64,000 nucleotides of DNA, taken from Bordetella parapertussis. Its GTDB lineage: Bacteria; Bacteroidota; Bacteroidia; Chitinophagales; Chitinophagaceae. The stretch lies in the NCBI GenBank assembly GCA_943331005.2, contig CALQJX020000001.1, forward strand, positions 186,001-250,000, written 5' to 3'. The notes below the pieces were generated by a model, which worked only from the letters and a program-made list of their open reading frames with translations, ran no database searches and was not told where the DNA came from. How positions within the stretch are numbered: the first letter of the stretch is position 1; each line of letters opens with the position of its first letter. Positions 54,642 through 63,796 of this stretch are shown piece after piece. A program made the translations under genes and the position numbers.

Positions 54642-54872
54642 TTAGTGACGGTACCATCCGCGGTGTCCGTGCGGGCGTGGTCCGTAACGCTTATTACCCC
54701 ACAACGACCTGCGCTGCCAGATACTTTTCTTAGCACCATAGTGCTTGCTGGTTCTGGTCGGCATCCCTTTTTTACTGAAAGAGGGTGGCGAAGCATATCG
54801 CATACGGCAACCTGTTGCTGTAAACAACACTATGCCTAAAAATGCGAACAGTAGGAGTAATTTTCTTTTCAT
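54642..54872 (-). CDS. Small basic lipoprotein with His/Gly/Arg tail
   Basis: 76 residues: signal peptide with lipobox TATGC near residue 22, then a basic tail ending GPRPHGHRGWYRH. Resembles the 60-residue lipoprotein at 38126-38308 in layout and tail. ATG 54872 or 54878 could be the start. Function unknown; own terminator shows an independent unit. Confidence 0.7.
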   Translation of the reverse strand: MKRKLLLLFAFLGIVLFTATGCRMRYASPPSFSKKGMPTRTSKHYGAKKSIWQRRSLWGNKRYGPRPHGHRGWYRH

Positions 54873-54959
54873 CAGCATTACGTTTCGTAAGGGGACTAAA
54901 GATATAAAAGTATTTCTTTAAAATAAAAGCCCCGTTGCTCAGGAACCCGGCAATACCCC

Positions 54960-55532
54960 TTATTCTTCAGTTTTCTTCTTCTTTGCTGTTTTTTTAGCAG
55001 GTTTTTCCTCAGCGCCTTCAGCAGCTTCTTCGGTTGTTTCTGCTTTTTTCTTCTTGGCAGCAGCTTTTTTAGGTTTTTCAGCCTCATCTTCTGCAACCGG
55101 TGCTTCATCAGCAGCTACTTCTTCTTTTGCTTCTTCTTCAGCTTCAAAGTTCAGCAGGCCGTTTGCGTTCAGGATCTCGTACCATTTGAGCATCTTTTTC
55201 ATGTCGCTCACATATACGCGCTCTTCGTCAAACTCAGGGAAGATGTTCTTGAAATAAGCTTTTACCGCCTTGGCATCGCCGGCGTTTACAGCAGATGGCG
55301 GATTAGAACTTTCGTTCTCGCTCATCTTCTGGAACACTACCTGCAGGCGCACGTTATCGCCTATAGTATATACTTCAATACTTTCAAGCGGCGTCACATT
55401 GTGCTGACGCGCCGAAATGAATTTTGTCGTTTTATCAAAAACGCTGCGCACTATAGCGCCATCGCTTTTGGTGGTCAATAACTGGTATAATCCGCTAAGG
55501 CCTGTTACCGCTACTATTTCTCTATATTGCAT
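54960..55532 (-). CDS. DUF5606-like protein with Lys/Glu/Ala tail
   Basis: 190 residues. The first 130 (MQYREIVAVTGLSGLYQLLTTK...VYVSDMKKMLKWYEIL) match the Bacteroidota DUF5606 type; the last 60 are low-complexity Ala, Glu and Lys with KKAAAKKKK-like runs, recalling histone-like or intrinsically disordered tails. No catalytic residues. Own -7 box TATTTTTG at 55560-55553. Function unknown; cytosolic. Confidence 0.82.
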   Translation of the reverse strand: MQYREIVAVTGLSGLYQLLTTKSDGAIVRSVFDKTTKFISARQHNVTPLESIEVYTIGDNVRLQVVFQKMSENESSNPPSAVNAGDAKAVKAYFKNIFPEFDEERVYVSDMKKMLKWYEILNANGLLNFEAEEEAKEEVAADEAPVAEDEAEKPKKAAAKKKKAETTEEAAEGAEEKPAKKTAKKKKTEE

Positions 55533-55552
55533 AATATGTTTTGAAAGGGCGA

Positions 55553-55560
55553 CAAAAATA
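55553..55560 (-). promoter_or_regulatory. -7 element for the DUF5606-like gene
   Basis: TATTTTTG on the minus strand, about 20 bases before ATG 55532. Confidence 0.45.
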
Positions 55561-55633
55561 TCATTTTTATAGTGAATCCCTCAACTTTTGCTAAAAAAAC
55601 TACAAGTATGCCCGCCAAGCCTATGGAAAATTA

Positions 55634-55641
55634 TATATTTG
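55634..55641 (+). promoter_or_regulatory. -7 element touching the dcd start
   Basis: TATATTTG with four bases before the ATG at 55646; transcription would start at or next to the start codon. Confidence 0.55.
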
Positions 55642-55645
55642 CCCC

Positions 55646-56182
55646 ATGATACTGTCTGACTCCCGGATACTGGAAGAAATAGAAAAAGGAACCATTGTCA
55701 TTGAGCCATTCGACCGCAAAGACCTTGGTTCGAACTCCTATGACGTGCATCTGGGCAAATACCTTGCCATATATAACGACACTACCCTGGACGCTAAGAA
55801 ACACAACCAGATCACCCATTTCGAGATACCTGAAGAAGGTTATGTGCTGCAACCGCACGTACTATATCTCGGCGTTACACTGGAGTATACCGAAACGCAT
55901 GCACATGTACCCTTCCTAGAAGGAAAATCATCTACAGGCCGCCTGGGTATAGACATTCATGCCACTGCCGGCAAGGGCGATGTGGGTTTCTGCAACGCCT
56001 GGACCCTGGAAATATCCTGTGTGCAGCCGGTGCGTGTATACGCAGGCATGCCCATAGGTCAGCTTATCTATTTCCCTGCAGAGGGCGAGGTGCTGAATAA
56101 GTACAACAGCAAGGCAAATGCCAAGTACACAGGCCGCACCGACAAGCCTGTAGAGAGCATGATGTGGAAAAACAAATTCTGA
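55646..56182 (+). CDS. dcd: dCTP deaminase
   Basis: 178 residues; deaminates dCTP to dUTP for thymidylate synthesis. MILSDSRILEEIEKG is the family start. The signature EGKSSTGRLGIDIHATAGKGDVGF with the catalytic Glu and the C-terminal KYTGRTDKPVESMM are present. The gene is 22 bases upstream of cdsA. Confidence 0.94.
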   Translation: MILSDSRILEEIEKGTIVIEPFDRKDLGSNSYDVHLGKYLAIYNDTTLDAKKHNQITHFEIPEEGYVLQPHVLYLGVTLEYTETHAHVPFLEGKSSTGRLGIDIHATAGKGDVGFCNAWTLEISCVQPVRVYAGMPIGQLIYFPAEGEVLNKYNSKANAKYTGRTDKPVESMMWKNKF

Positions 56183-56204
56183 TCTCCCCCTTATATTTTA
56201 TCAT

Positions 56205-57053
56205 ATGGCACTGAACATGCCCACTTTCTATAAGCGTACCGGCAGCGCATTGGTTTTTGCTGCAATAATGCTTACAGGCCTCCTGTGGGACAATACCTGG
56301 CCGTTCCTGCTGCTCATCTGCATCATAAACGCCCTGTGCCTGCGTGAATTCTATGATCTGCTGCAACTTATAGACAAAGACAAGCACTGGCCTGCATGGC
56401 TGCATATTTCTATGCAGGTGCTGTCGCTGTTCCTGCTGGTGTTTCTGGCACTGCCTGCCGGGTTCAGTCCGGTGCAGAAACCGCTCACGCTGGTCTTTGC
56501 ACTTACTCCGCTGGTAGCACCGGCGCTGCTCATGGCGGCCACGCTGCCAAAAAAAACAGCACTGCCAGCTTTGCTGCAGGGCGCATCTGGTCTGTTCTAC
56601 ATTACGCTGCCCATGATCTTGCTGGCAAAAATGCGCCACCACGATCTGTTGCTGCCCATGGCCATTTTCGCCCTTATATGGATCAATGACACCATGGCCT
56701 ATATAGTTGGTTCTTTTATTGGCAAGACCCCGTTCTCTCCGATCTCTCCCAAAAAGACCTGGGAGGGTACTGCAGGCGGCGCCATACTTACCATTATTGC
56801 TGCTGCTGTTTACGGTTATCTGCCTGTCATCTATACCATACACGACAGCTCCCTTACCGACTGGGTAATGATAGCACTTTGTGTGGCAGTGGCAGGAACA
56901 TTGGGCGATCTGCTGGAATCCAAGCTGAAGCGTATAGCCGATGTAAAAGACTCCGGCACTATGATGCCCGGCCACGGTGGCGCACTCGACCGGTTCGATT
57001 CGGTGCTCATAGCCATACCCGTGGTTTATGTATACTACAGTATCTGCATGTAA
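56205..57053 (+). CDS. cdsA: Phosphatidate cytidylyltransferase
   Basis: 282 residues, about eight membrane helices. Makes CDP-diacylglycerol from phosphatidate and CTP. The signature GDLLESKLKRIADVKDSG, then PGHGGALDRFDS, is complete, as is FALIWINDTMAYIVGSFIGKTP. Its TAA stop abuts directly on the stop of the convergent release-factor-like gene. Confidence 0.95.
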   Translation: MALNMPTFYKRTGSALVFAAIMLTGLLWDNTWPFLLLICIINALCLREFYDLLQLIDKDKHWPAWLHISMQVLSLFLLVFLALPAGFSPVQKPLTLVFALTPLVAPALLMAATLPKKTALPALLQGASGLFYITLPMILLAKMRHHDLLLPMAIFALIWINDTMAYIVGSFIGKTPFSPISPKKTWEGTAGGAILTIIAAAVYGYLPVIYTIHDSSLTDWVMIALCVAVAGTLGDLLESKLKRIADVKDSGTMMPGHGGALDRFDSVLIAIPVVYVYYSICM

Positions 57054-57452
57054 TTAGTCGGGGCGCAGGCCTCTGCGCGACTCCTTTATGGCGGAAGCCC
57101 GCTTCTTAGACTCCAGTCGCCTTTCTTTCGATGCCTTTGTGGGCTTGGTTGCCTTTCTGATCTTGGGTATCACCAGCGCCCGGGCCACCAGCTGCAGCAT
57201 ATGCGCCGTAGCTATTTCTTTGTTCTCCAGCTGAGAGCGGGTCTCGCTGCATTTCACATACAGATAGCCTTCTTTGTTGATGCGGTGTTGCAGCTTCAGG
57301 ATGATCCTGTCTTTTTCGGCAGTAGAGAAAAAACGCGATGCGGCTACAGCCCAATGTGCTTCTACCATGGTTTCCACCTTGTTCACATTCTGCCCGCCCT
57401 TGCCGCCGCTGCGTGCGGTGCGGTATTGTATCTCTGTCGTAAAATCGGTCAT
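57054..57452 (-). CDS. arfB: Peptidyl-tRNA hydrolase ArfB / class I release-factor-like
   Basis: 132 residues with the GGQ loop SGGKGGQNVNKVET near residue 16 and a Lys/Arg-rich tail (KATKPTKASKERRLESKKRAS) like ArfB/YaeJ. Rescues ribosomes stalled at mRNA ends. No stop-codon recognition domain. The gene follows mgtE by 18 bases on the same strand. Confidence 0.9.
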   Translation of the reverse strand: MTDFTTEIQYRTARSGGKGGQNVNKVETMVEAHWAVAASRFFSTAEKDRIILKLQHRINKEGYLYVKCSETRSQLENKEIATAHMLQLVARALVIPKIRKATKPTKASKERRLESKKRASAIKESRRGLRPD

Positions 57453-57470
57453 AGGGTAGGGTATTACTTA

Positions 57471-58841
57471 TCAGATGCCCAGTATGGCTGCAGCTATAGA
57501 GAAATAGATGACCAGACCGGTTACATCTACCAGTGTAGCCACAAACGGTGCCGATGATGTGGCAGGGTCCAGCCTCAGGCGTTTCAGTATCATCGGTATC
57601 ATGGAGCCGGTAAGCGTTCCCCACAATACTATACCTATCACCGACAACGATACGGTAAGCCCTACCAGCATCCAGTTGAAGTGAGAACCATAGTTATACC
57701 AGCCCAGGTGCTGCCATATGGCTATACGTATGAAACCTATGATACCCAGTATGGCACCCAGTGTGAGGCCGGAGAAGATCTCGCGGCGCATTACATACCA
57801 CCAGTCGCGGTAAGAAAGCTCTTTCAGCGCCATGGCACGAATGATAAGCGTTGCCGCCTGCGAACCCGAATTGCCCCCGCTGGATATGATAAGCGGTATG
57901 AACAGCTGCAGTACAATCGCCTTGGATATCTCCATTTCGAAGTGGGCCATGGCCGTAGCCGTAAACAACTCTCCTATGAACAGCACTATGAGCCAGCCGG
58001 CACGTTTCTGTATCATCGTAAAGAAGTCCGTCTTTACATAAGGAAGGTCCAGCGATTCCACACCACCAAACTGTTGCATGTCCTTGGTGTCTTTTTCTTC
58101 GGCCTCATCTATCACGTCATCAATGGTCACAACCCCCATCACCACATTGTTGCTGTTGGTAACAGGTATGGCCACGCGGTCATACTCCTTAAACTTCTGG
58201 ATGGCGTCGTCTATACTATCCTGTATGTCCAGCTTCACATAAAAGCCGTCCATTATGTCTTCTATTTTCTTGGTCTGGTCGTTCAGTATCAGCCTGCGTA
58301 TGGGGAGGTCATCAACCAGTTTGCCATTGTTGTCTACTACAAAGATCACATTGGCATCGGGCGTATCAGAGTAAAACCTGCGGATATGCTCTACCGCCTG
58401 CCCCAGCGTCCACTCTTTGCGCACGGTGGTAAACCGCGTATTGATGAGGCGGGCCACACTCTGCTCCGGATACCCCAGAATATCATAGGTATCCAGTCGG
58501 TTCTTGTCGCTCAGCAGCGCCAGATATTCCGTTACCTCCACACCATCCAGCGATTCGAAGAAGGTGATACGGTCGTTTGACTCCAGATTATTTAATACGT
58601 TGGAACGCTGCGGACCCGGCAGCTCCTCCATGATACCCAGCTGGATCACATGATCCAGAAAGGAGAAGGTCTTTGTTTTAAGGTCTTCGGGCAGGGCCAG
58701 AAATGTAGATATGGCCTCTTCGTCGTCGAAGCTCTGCAATAAACGCCCTACCTCAGCCGGAAAATCTTCATCCCCGCTGTGGCGCAGCAACTCGGTAAGG
58801 TCGCCCTCCAGAATTTTCTCCCTCAGTTCCTCTGCCAGCAT
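57471..58841 (-). CDS. mgtE: Magnesium transporter MgtE
   Basis: 456 residues. N-terminal helical domain, two CBS domains (VVDNNGKLVDDLPIRRL; VAIPVTNSNNVVMGVVTIDDVIDE), then five membrane helices with SSGGNSGSQAATLIIRA and PATSSAPFVATLVDVTGLVIYF, the pore signature. The N-terminal and CBS parts are the Mg2+-sensing gate. TACCTTTG at 58921-58914 is the -7 box with a leader of about 67 bases, too short for a known Mg riboswitch. ATG 58841 is used; a GTG is six bases upstream. Confidence 0.95.
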   Translation of the reverse strand: MLAEELREKILEGDLTELLRHSGDEDFPAEVGRLLQSFDDEEAISTFLALPEDLKTKTFSFLDHVIQLGIMEELPGPQRSNVLNNLESNDRITFFESLDGVEVTEYLALLSDKNRLDTYDILGYPEQSVARLINTRFTTVRKEWTLGQAVEHIRRFYSDTPDANVIFVVDNNGKLVDDLPIRRLILNDQTKKIEDIMDGFYVKLDIQDSIDDAIQKFKEYDRVAIPVTNSNNVVMGVVTIDDVIDEAEEKDTKDMQQFGGVESLDLPYVKTDFFTMIQKRAGWLIVLFIGELFTATAMAHFEMEISKAIVLQLFIPLIISSGGNSGSQAATLIIRAMALKELSYRDWWYVMRREIFSGLTLGAILGIIGFIRIAIWQHLGWYNYGSHFNWMLVGLTVSLSVIGIVLWGTLTGSMIPMILKRLRLDPATSSAPFVATLVDVTGLVIYFSIAAAILGI

Positions 58842-58913
58842 TGCCACTCATGTATTTAAGATTTAGACCCGCCGAAGCCGCATTTTCAAGTGCGCGCTCC
58901 TGCAAAAAGCACG

Positions 58914-58921
58914 CAAAGGTA
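58914..58921 (-). promoter_or_regulatory. -7 element for mgtE-arfB
   Basis: TACCTTTG on the minus strand. The 280 bases between mgtE and the next gene hold nothing else that I can identify. Confidence 0.5.
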
Positions 58922-59123
58922 GCTTTTATTATTTATCTCCACACCCACAGGGGCATGGCCTCCATTATTTTTCTGTGAACTGAATTAATGCTCCGCTTCC
59001 CATTTCCCGCCCGTTTTTTCATTTTTGTTGCACCTCGGCCAATACGCTGAGCATCAGTCTGTTGCAATAACAATAGCTCCCGTTTACTTCCCACTCATCT
59101 CCCACCGGGGGTAGGGTAGCGGG

Positions 59124-59519
59124 CTACTTCCGGGCGCGCCAGGCAGCAAGATCCATCAGGGTGTCCTTTATGGTGTCGTAGTATTTTATTTCGTAAGATG
59201 ATTGTTTCAGGAAGAAGTTATAGAGCTCCACCATTTCATCGCCAACAGGTTCATTTACCTTCACCCAGTAATAGGGTATAGACTCATCGGGTTTGCGGTG
59301 CAGCATTATCTGCAGCTTCACCTTCCCTCTCGACTTGTTTTCCACCTCCTGCATCTTTGCCTTTATCTCCGGCAGATCTGCTATACGTTTCACTATGCCG
59401 CTCTCGCGCGATGAGATATCTGCACTTTCGCCCTTATCTCTGCGGCCCGACTGCGCCCTGACATCAGTAGAAAAAAATCCGGCTCCCAGTAGCAACGCTG
59501 CCGCTATGTATTTGCGCAT
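59124..59519 (-). CDS. Small secreted protein, unknown function
   Basis: 131 residues, signal peptide (MRKYIAAALLLGAGFFSTDVRAQ), then a charged helix (SRESGIVKRIADLPEIKAKMQEVENKS) and a beta-rich domain with IMLHRKPDESIPYYWVKVNEPVGD. No family recognised. ATG 59519 is preferred; another lies six bases earlier. Confidence 0.72.
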   Translation of the reverse strand: MRKYIAAALLLGAGFFSTDVRAQSGRRDKGESADISSRESGIVKRIADLPEIKAKMQEVENKSRGKVKLQIMLHRKPDESIPYYWVKVNEPVGDEMVELYNFFLKQSSYEIKYYDTIKDTLMDLAAWRARK

Positions 59520-59654
59520 CTTCATGAATGAGGTAATTAGTGCCGAAAGATAGTGTTTTTTGTGTTTTGGTATTGGGAAGGTGGCCAGAAAAACGGTTTA
59601 CATTACATTTTCGTAATACCATATCAATCACATTCTATGCAACAGCCCGCCTCG

Positions 59655-59684
59655 TTGTCGCATTGTTGCATTTCCCTACCTTTG
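59655..59684 (+). promoter_or_regulatory. Complete promoter for homocysteine methyltransferase gene
   Basis: TTG at 59655-59657, a 19-base spacer, and TACCTTTG at 59677-59684; the ATG at 59689 follows after four bases, implying a leaderless mRNA. Confidence 0.6.
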
Positions 59685-59688
59685 GTCT

Positions 59689-60714
59689 ATGAATACAGAA
59701 AGTAAACTGAGGAAATTGCTGAATGAGCGGATACTGATCATAGATGGCGCCATGGGTACCATGATACAGCGTTATAAACTGCAGGAAGCAGACTATAGGG
59801 GAGATCGCTTCAAAGACTGGCATTCTGATGTGAAGGGTAATAACGACCTGCTCTGTATCACCAGACCCGAAATAATAAAAGCAATACATAAAGAATACCT
59901 GGCAGCAGGTGCCAATATCATAGAAACCAACACCTTTAATGCACAGCGGGTATCTATGGCCGACTACGATATGCAAAGCCTGTCTGCAGAGATAAACGCG
60001 GCAGCGGCACGCATAGCCAAAGAAGCTATAGAAGAGTATGGCCGCGAGACCGGTACCGATGTGAGCGACCGCTTTGTAGCCGGAGCCATTGGCCCTATGA
60101 ACAAAACACTGTCGCTATCGCCTGATGTGAACAACCCGGGCTACCGTGCCATATCTTTCGATGAGGTGGCCGATGCCTACTACGAGCAGATACAGACGCT
60201 GGTAGAAAATGGTGCCGACATACTGCTTATTGAGACCATCTTCGATACGCTGAATGCAAAAGCTGCTATCTATGCGGTGAACAATTATTTCCGCGACAGC
60301 AAAAAAGAAAAACTGCCGGTAATGATATCGGGCACTATCACAGACGCATCGGGCCGCACACTCAGCGGACAAACCCTGGAAGCGTTCTACATATCGGTGA
60401 TGCATGCCAACCCGCTGAGTATAGGGCTGAACTGCGCACTGGGTGCTGCCGAAATGAGGCCGCACGTAGAGGAACTGTCGGGCATAGCAGCATGTTATGT
60501 AACGGCATACCCCAATGCAGGCCTGCCCAATGCAATGGGCGAATATGACGAAACTCCCGATCAGACCGCAGCCATAGTGGCCGAGTGGGCAAGAGAAGGA
60601 TGGGTGAATATGCTGGGTGGCTGCTGCGGCACCACTCCGCCACACATAGCGTCTATAGCCAATGCAGTAAAAGGTCTGGCACCAAGGCCTTTACCGGTAC
60701 TCACAGAAATTTAG
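59689..60714 (+). CDS. Homocysteine S-methyltransferase domain (MetH N-terminal part)
   Basis: 341 residues equal to the first domain of cobalamin-dependent methionine synthase. [15 protein letters not shown] at the start, [13 protein letters not shown], and zinc Cys in [12 protein letters not shown] and [11 protein letters not shown]. The folate, B12 and activation domains are not encoded downstream, where an unrelated gene follows. It either pairs with a MetH remainder encoded elsewhere or uses another methyl donor. Confidence 0.9.
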   Translation: MNTESKLRKLLNERILIIDGAMGTMIQRYKLQEADYRGDRFKDWHSDVKGNNDLLCITRPEIIKAIHKEYLAAGANIIETNTFNAQRVSMADYDMQSLSAEINAAAARIAKEAIEEYGRETGTDVSDRFVAGAIGPMNKTLSLSPDVNNPGYRAISFDEVADAYYEQIQTLVENGADILLIETIFDTLNAKAAIYAVNNYFRDSKKEKLPVMISGTITDASGRTLSGQTLEAFYISVMHANPLSIGLNCALGAAEMRPHVEELSGIAACYVTAYPNAGLPNAMGEYDETPDQTAAIVAEWAREGWVNMLGGCCGTTPPHIASIANAVKGLAPRPLPVLTEI

Positions 60715-60733
60715 CCGAATCTCAGCAAACCCT

Positions 60734-62170
60734 ATGTGCATGCGCCCGAAACTGGTTGGTATTTTAGTTGCAGCCATGCTGTGTATGGGTGGCCTTGCCG
60801 GCCATGCCTCGGTGAAGTTGTCTGGTATCATCAGCAACAAAACCAGCGATTCTGTTTCTATCAGTTTCAGCAGCAACCGCCTTGCCTACTACCCGCAGGA
60901 ATTTACTGCGGTGACCACCGCTGCCGGTGCTTTCACAATAGAATTTCCTTTTCCCGAAGGTGTATATATACAAGCCGAGCTGAAACATGGCGTGCACCTC
61001 TCTGAACTGATGCTGCACGATGGCGACAGCCTGGTGCTGCTCGCGGATGATGCCCGTTTCGATAGTTCGCTGCACTATACAGGCAAGGGTGCTGCGGTGC
61101 AGAACTTTGTGGTGCAGCATGTGCTGCTGCGTGGCCGCGTGAACCAGTACATGATGCGCCTGCGCAATAATGTGGGCCTCACGCCCGATGCATTTATAAC
61201 TGCACTGGATAAAGAACGGAAAGAAGAATTCTCTTTTGCAGACAAGCACAAAGCCGGCCTCACTGAAAACTTTCTCTTTTTCTGGAAGGCGCACTTCACT
61301 TACTACAATTACTTCTTCCTGCAGCAATACCCGCAGATGCATGAGATAATGCTGAAGAACCGCTATACCGACACCATACCCGATGCCAACTATGCTGTGC
61401 TGAAGGCTATGCCTGCCGCCTATGACGACAAGCTGATAACTGTACCGCCCTACCTGCTGTACCTGACGGGTGTTTTCGAAAGCAGGCTGCGGGCTGCCGG
61501 TTATGCACAACCGCTTTACGAAAACGATAATGCCACCCGCTTTCTGGATAGTGTGCACAAACTTGCCTATCTGCAACTGCCACCCCGCAGTGCAGAGTAC
61601 TACATAGCGCAGAGCCTCTATGCCCGTGCCCGCAACCAGCCCATAACCCGCACACAAGATCAGTATGCGGCATTCCGGAAAAAATGGCCGGCGAGCGAGT
61701 ATACCGAAATACTGGACAAACAAACACAACTGGCCGCCAGACTGGCTCCGGGCCAACCCGCACCAGATCTGGACATAACCACTCCCGATGGCACGCACAA
61801 AAAACTGAGCGAGCTGAAGGGCAATGTGGTCTATATCAGTTTCTGGTCGGCAAGGGTGAAGCAGACAGTAGGGGAGATGCGTGCCGACAGAAAGATACGC
61901 GAGGTGTTCAAAAACAAACCTGTCTCCTTTGTGTATGTGTGTATAGACGAAGACGCTGCCGCTGCACAAAGTGTACTGCACCAGCTGAAACTGGAAGGCA
62001 ACTATGTATGGACTTCCGGCGGCTGGTATGCACCCGAGGCTATAGCCTATGGTGTGCAGGGGCTACCCGCACACTACCTCATAGATACCATGGGCAATTT
62101 TGCCATGCAAAACCCGCCCGGCCCTATGCAAAAGACAGAGCTGATAGTGGCTATCTCCAAACTATACTAA
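60734..62170 (+). CDS. TlpA-like thioredoxin-fold protein lacking CxxC
   Basis: 478 residues with an N-terminal signal segment (LVGILVAAMLCMGGLAGHA). Residues 25-100 form a beta domain like the DUF4369 lead of Bacteroidota TlpA proteins, then a helical middle. The last 140 have the TlpA fold: APDLDITTPDGTHKKLSELKG, VVYISFWSARVKQTVGEMR where the usual WCxxC stands as RVKQT, and the cis-Pro loop GLPAHYLID. Both redox Cys are gone, so it is unlikely to be an oxidoreductase. An ATG at 60740 is also possible. Confidence 0.82.
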   Translation: MCMRPKLVGILVAAMLCMGGLAGHASVKLSGIISNKTSDSVSISFSSNRLAYYPQEFTAVTTAAGAFTIEFPFPEGVYIQAELKHGVHLSELMLHDGDSLVLLADDARFDSSLHYTGKGAAVQNFVVQHVLLRGRVNQYMMRLRNNVGLTPDAFITALDKERKEEFSFADKHKAGLTENFLFFWKAHFTYYNYFFLQQYPQMHEIMLKNRYTDTIPDANYAVLKAMPAAYDDKLITVPPYLLYLTGVFESRLRAAGYAQPLYENDNATRFLDSVHKLAYLQLPPRSAEYYIAQSLYARARNQPITRTQDQYAAFRKKWPASEYTEILDKQTQLAARLAPGQPAPDLDITTPDGTHKKLSELKGNVVYISFWSARVKQTVGEMRADRKIREVFKNKPVSFVYVCIDEDAAAAQSVLHQLKLEGNYVWTSGGWYAPEAIAYGVQGLPAHYLIDTMGNFAMQNPPGPMQKTELIVAISKLY

Positions 62171-62195
62171 ACTTTGTGTGCCGCCGGCACCAATG

Positions 62196-63218
62196 CTAAG
62201 CAAGCTTTTTTACTGCTTCCAGAAAATTTGTGATGTCTGCTTCCTGCGTATCCCAGGCACACATCAGGCGCACCTCATGCGTGCTTTCGTTCCACACATA
62301 AAAAGGATAGTGCTCCTGCAGCGGCTCGTACCAATGGCGGGGAATAACAGCAAAGACCGCATTGGCCTGCGTGGGCTTGGTAATGGTAACACCGTTTATT
62401 GCCGTCAGCCCCTTGTGCAGCAGCTGCGCCATACTATTGGCATGGCCGGCCGTGTTTTGCCACAGCCCTGTGCGCAGCATGGTCTCGAACTGCGCTGCTA
62501 TGAACCGGGTCTTTGATGCCAGCTGCATTACCTGCTTGTGCTTGAAGGCAATACTTTTGGCCAGCTCTTTATTGAACACCACTACGGCCTCGCCAAACAT
62601 CATGCCGGCCTTGGTGCCGCCCAGCGATAGTATATCCACACCTGCATTAGCGCTCATATCGGCAAGGCTGCAACCCAGCGATGCGGCTGCGTTGAAAAAC
62701 CGCGAGCCGTCCATATGCAGGTACAGGCCATGCTCCTTGCACAGCGCGGCAATTTCTTTTATTTCGTCTACGGTGTAGAGGGTACCGTATTCTGTGGTTT
62801 GTGTTATGGAAAGCAGGGTAGCCTGTGCATAGTGCACATCGCCCTTGCGTATCAGTCGGGTCCTTATGGTCTCCACATCCAGCTTGCCATGTTCATTGGC
62901 AGTGAGGGGGAAGAACCGGCAACCGGTAAAGGTTTCGGGCGCCGAAGATTCATCGCAATAAATGTGCGAGGTGTCGGCACAAAGTATGGCATTGAATGAC
63001 TGTGTAGCACTGCTTATGCTCAGCACATTGGCACCCGTGCCGTTGAAAACGAAAAATACCTGCGCATCTGTTTCAAAGATCTGCCTGAACAGTTCTGTGG
63101 CACGGGCCGTTATTGGGTCGGCACCATAAGAGCGGGCATGATCTGTGTTGGCCGCATGAAGTGCCTCCATGATCTGTGGCAATACTCCGGCATAGTTGTC
63201 GCTGGCAAAACTTTTCAT
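62196..63218 (-). CDS. ltaE: Low-specificity threonine aldolase
   Basis: 340-residue PLP lyase cleaving threonine or allo-threonine to glycine and acetaldehyde. SFASDNYAG start, HARSYGADPITARA, LHMDGSRFFNAA and the lysine in LSLGGTKAGMMFGEAVV are family marks. ATG at 63218 chosen; the frame extends to 63269 without need. Confidence 0.92.
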   Translation of the reverse strand: MKSFASDNYAGVLPQIMEALHAANTDHARSYGADPITARATELFRQIFETDAQVFFVFNGTGANVLSISSATQSFNAILCADTSHIYCDESSAPETFTGCRFFPLTANEHGKLDVETIRTRLIRKGDVHYAQATLLSITQTTEYGTLYTVDEIKEIAALCKEHGLYLHMDGSRFFNAAASLGCSLADMSANAGVDILSLGGTKAGMMFGEAVVVFNKELAKSIAFKHKQVMQLASKTRFIAAQFETMLRTGLWQNTAGHANSMAQLLHKGLTAINGVTITKPTQANAVFAVIPRHWYEPLQEHYPFYVWNESTHEVRLMCAWDTQEADITNFLEAVKKLA

Positions 63219-63289
63219 TGTTCTTCTTTTGGCGTTAAAATTAGTTGTTTTCCGTACTTTAGTGTGCATGTCAAAATAAATACTGCAGT

Positions 63290-63793
63290 ATGAAACGAAT
63301 ACTGTTGTTGGCCTTGTTGTTTTTATCGCTTACTGCAGGTGCACAACGCACTGTAACCATGAATACTTTGTGGGACGCCCCCCAGGTACATGTGCTGTTC
63401 AAAGGTTATACCATATCATACAGAATAAAAGATATAGACAAGGCTTTGCTGCTGCTTGCCGAGACCGGCGACAGTACCTTCGGGCTGCAATCGCGGCTGG
63501 ATACCAATGGCCGCTACGAGCTGGAACTCTTTCCGGGGCTCAAGGCCGAATACCGCACCCAACTGCATGAAGTGCTGCAGCGGGGAGTAGGGGCATACCT
63601 GCTTATGGCGGGCCGGGCAGAGATACGCAGCCCCAGGCACAAAAAAATACGTTCCGTAAATGCTGATATAGAATATGGCAGCCGCGATGCTACAGAAGCC
63701 ATGATCAATTTTTATGACCCTGCAAATAATGCCCTGCTCTTTTGCGGCAGCATGGCGCTGGAAATGTATAACAAAGATATGGGGCTCGATTAG
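63290..63793 (+). CDS. Small secreted protein, unknown function
   Basis: 167 residues, signal peptide ending LTAGAQ. Beta-rich beginning (HVLFKGYTISYRIKDIDKALLLL), then LELFPGLKAEYRTQLHEVLQRGVGAYLLMAG. No family recognised. It is divergent from the threonine aldolase gene with a 71-base gap. Confidence 0.72.
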   Translation: MKRILLLALLFLSLTAGAQRTVTMNTLWDAPQVHVLFKGYTISYRIKDIDKALLLLAETGDSTFGLQSRLDTNGRYELELFPGLKAEYRTQLHEVLQRGVGAYLLMAGRAEIRSPRHKKIRSVNADIEYGSRDATEAMINFYDPANNALLFCGSMALEMYNKDMGLD

Positions 63794-63796
63794 TGC

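Noticed and set aside
58842..58913. Magnesium riboswitch upstream of mgtE
   Set aside because: The leader after the -7 box is only about 67 bases, too short for the known M-box, and no matching helices were seen.
60764..61981. 405-codon minus frame
   Set aside because: Antisense to the thioredoxin-fold gene; composition is unnatural and no domain is seen.
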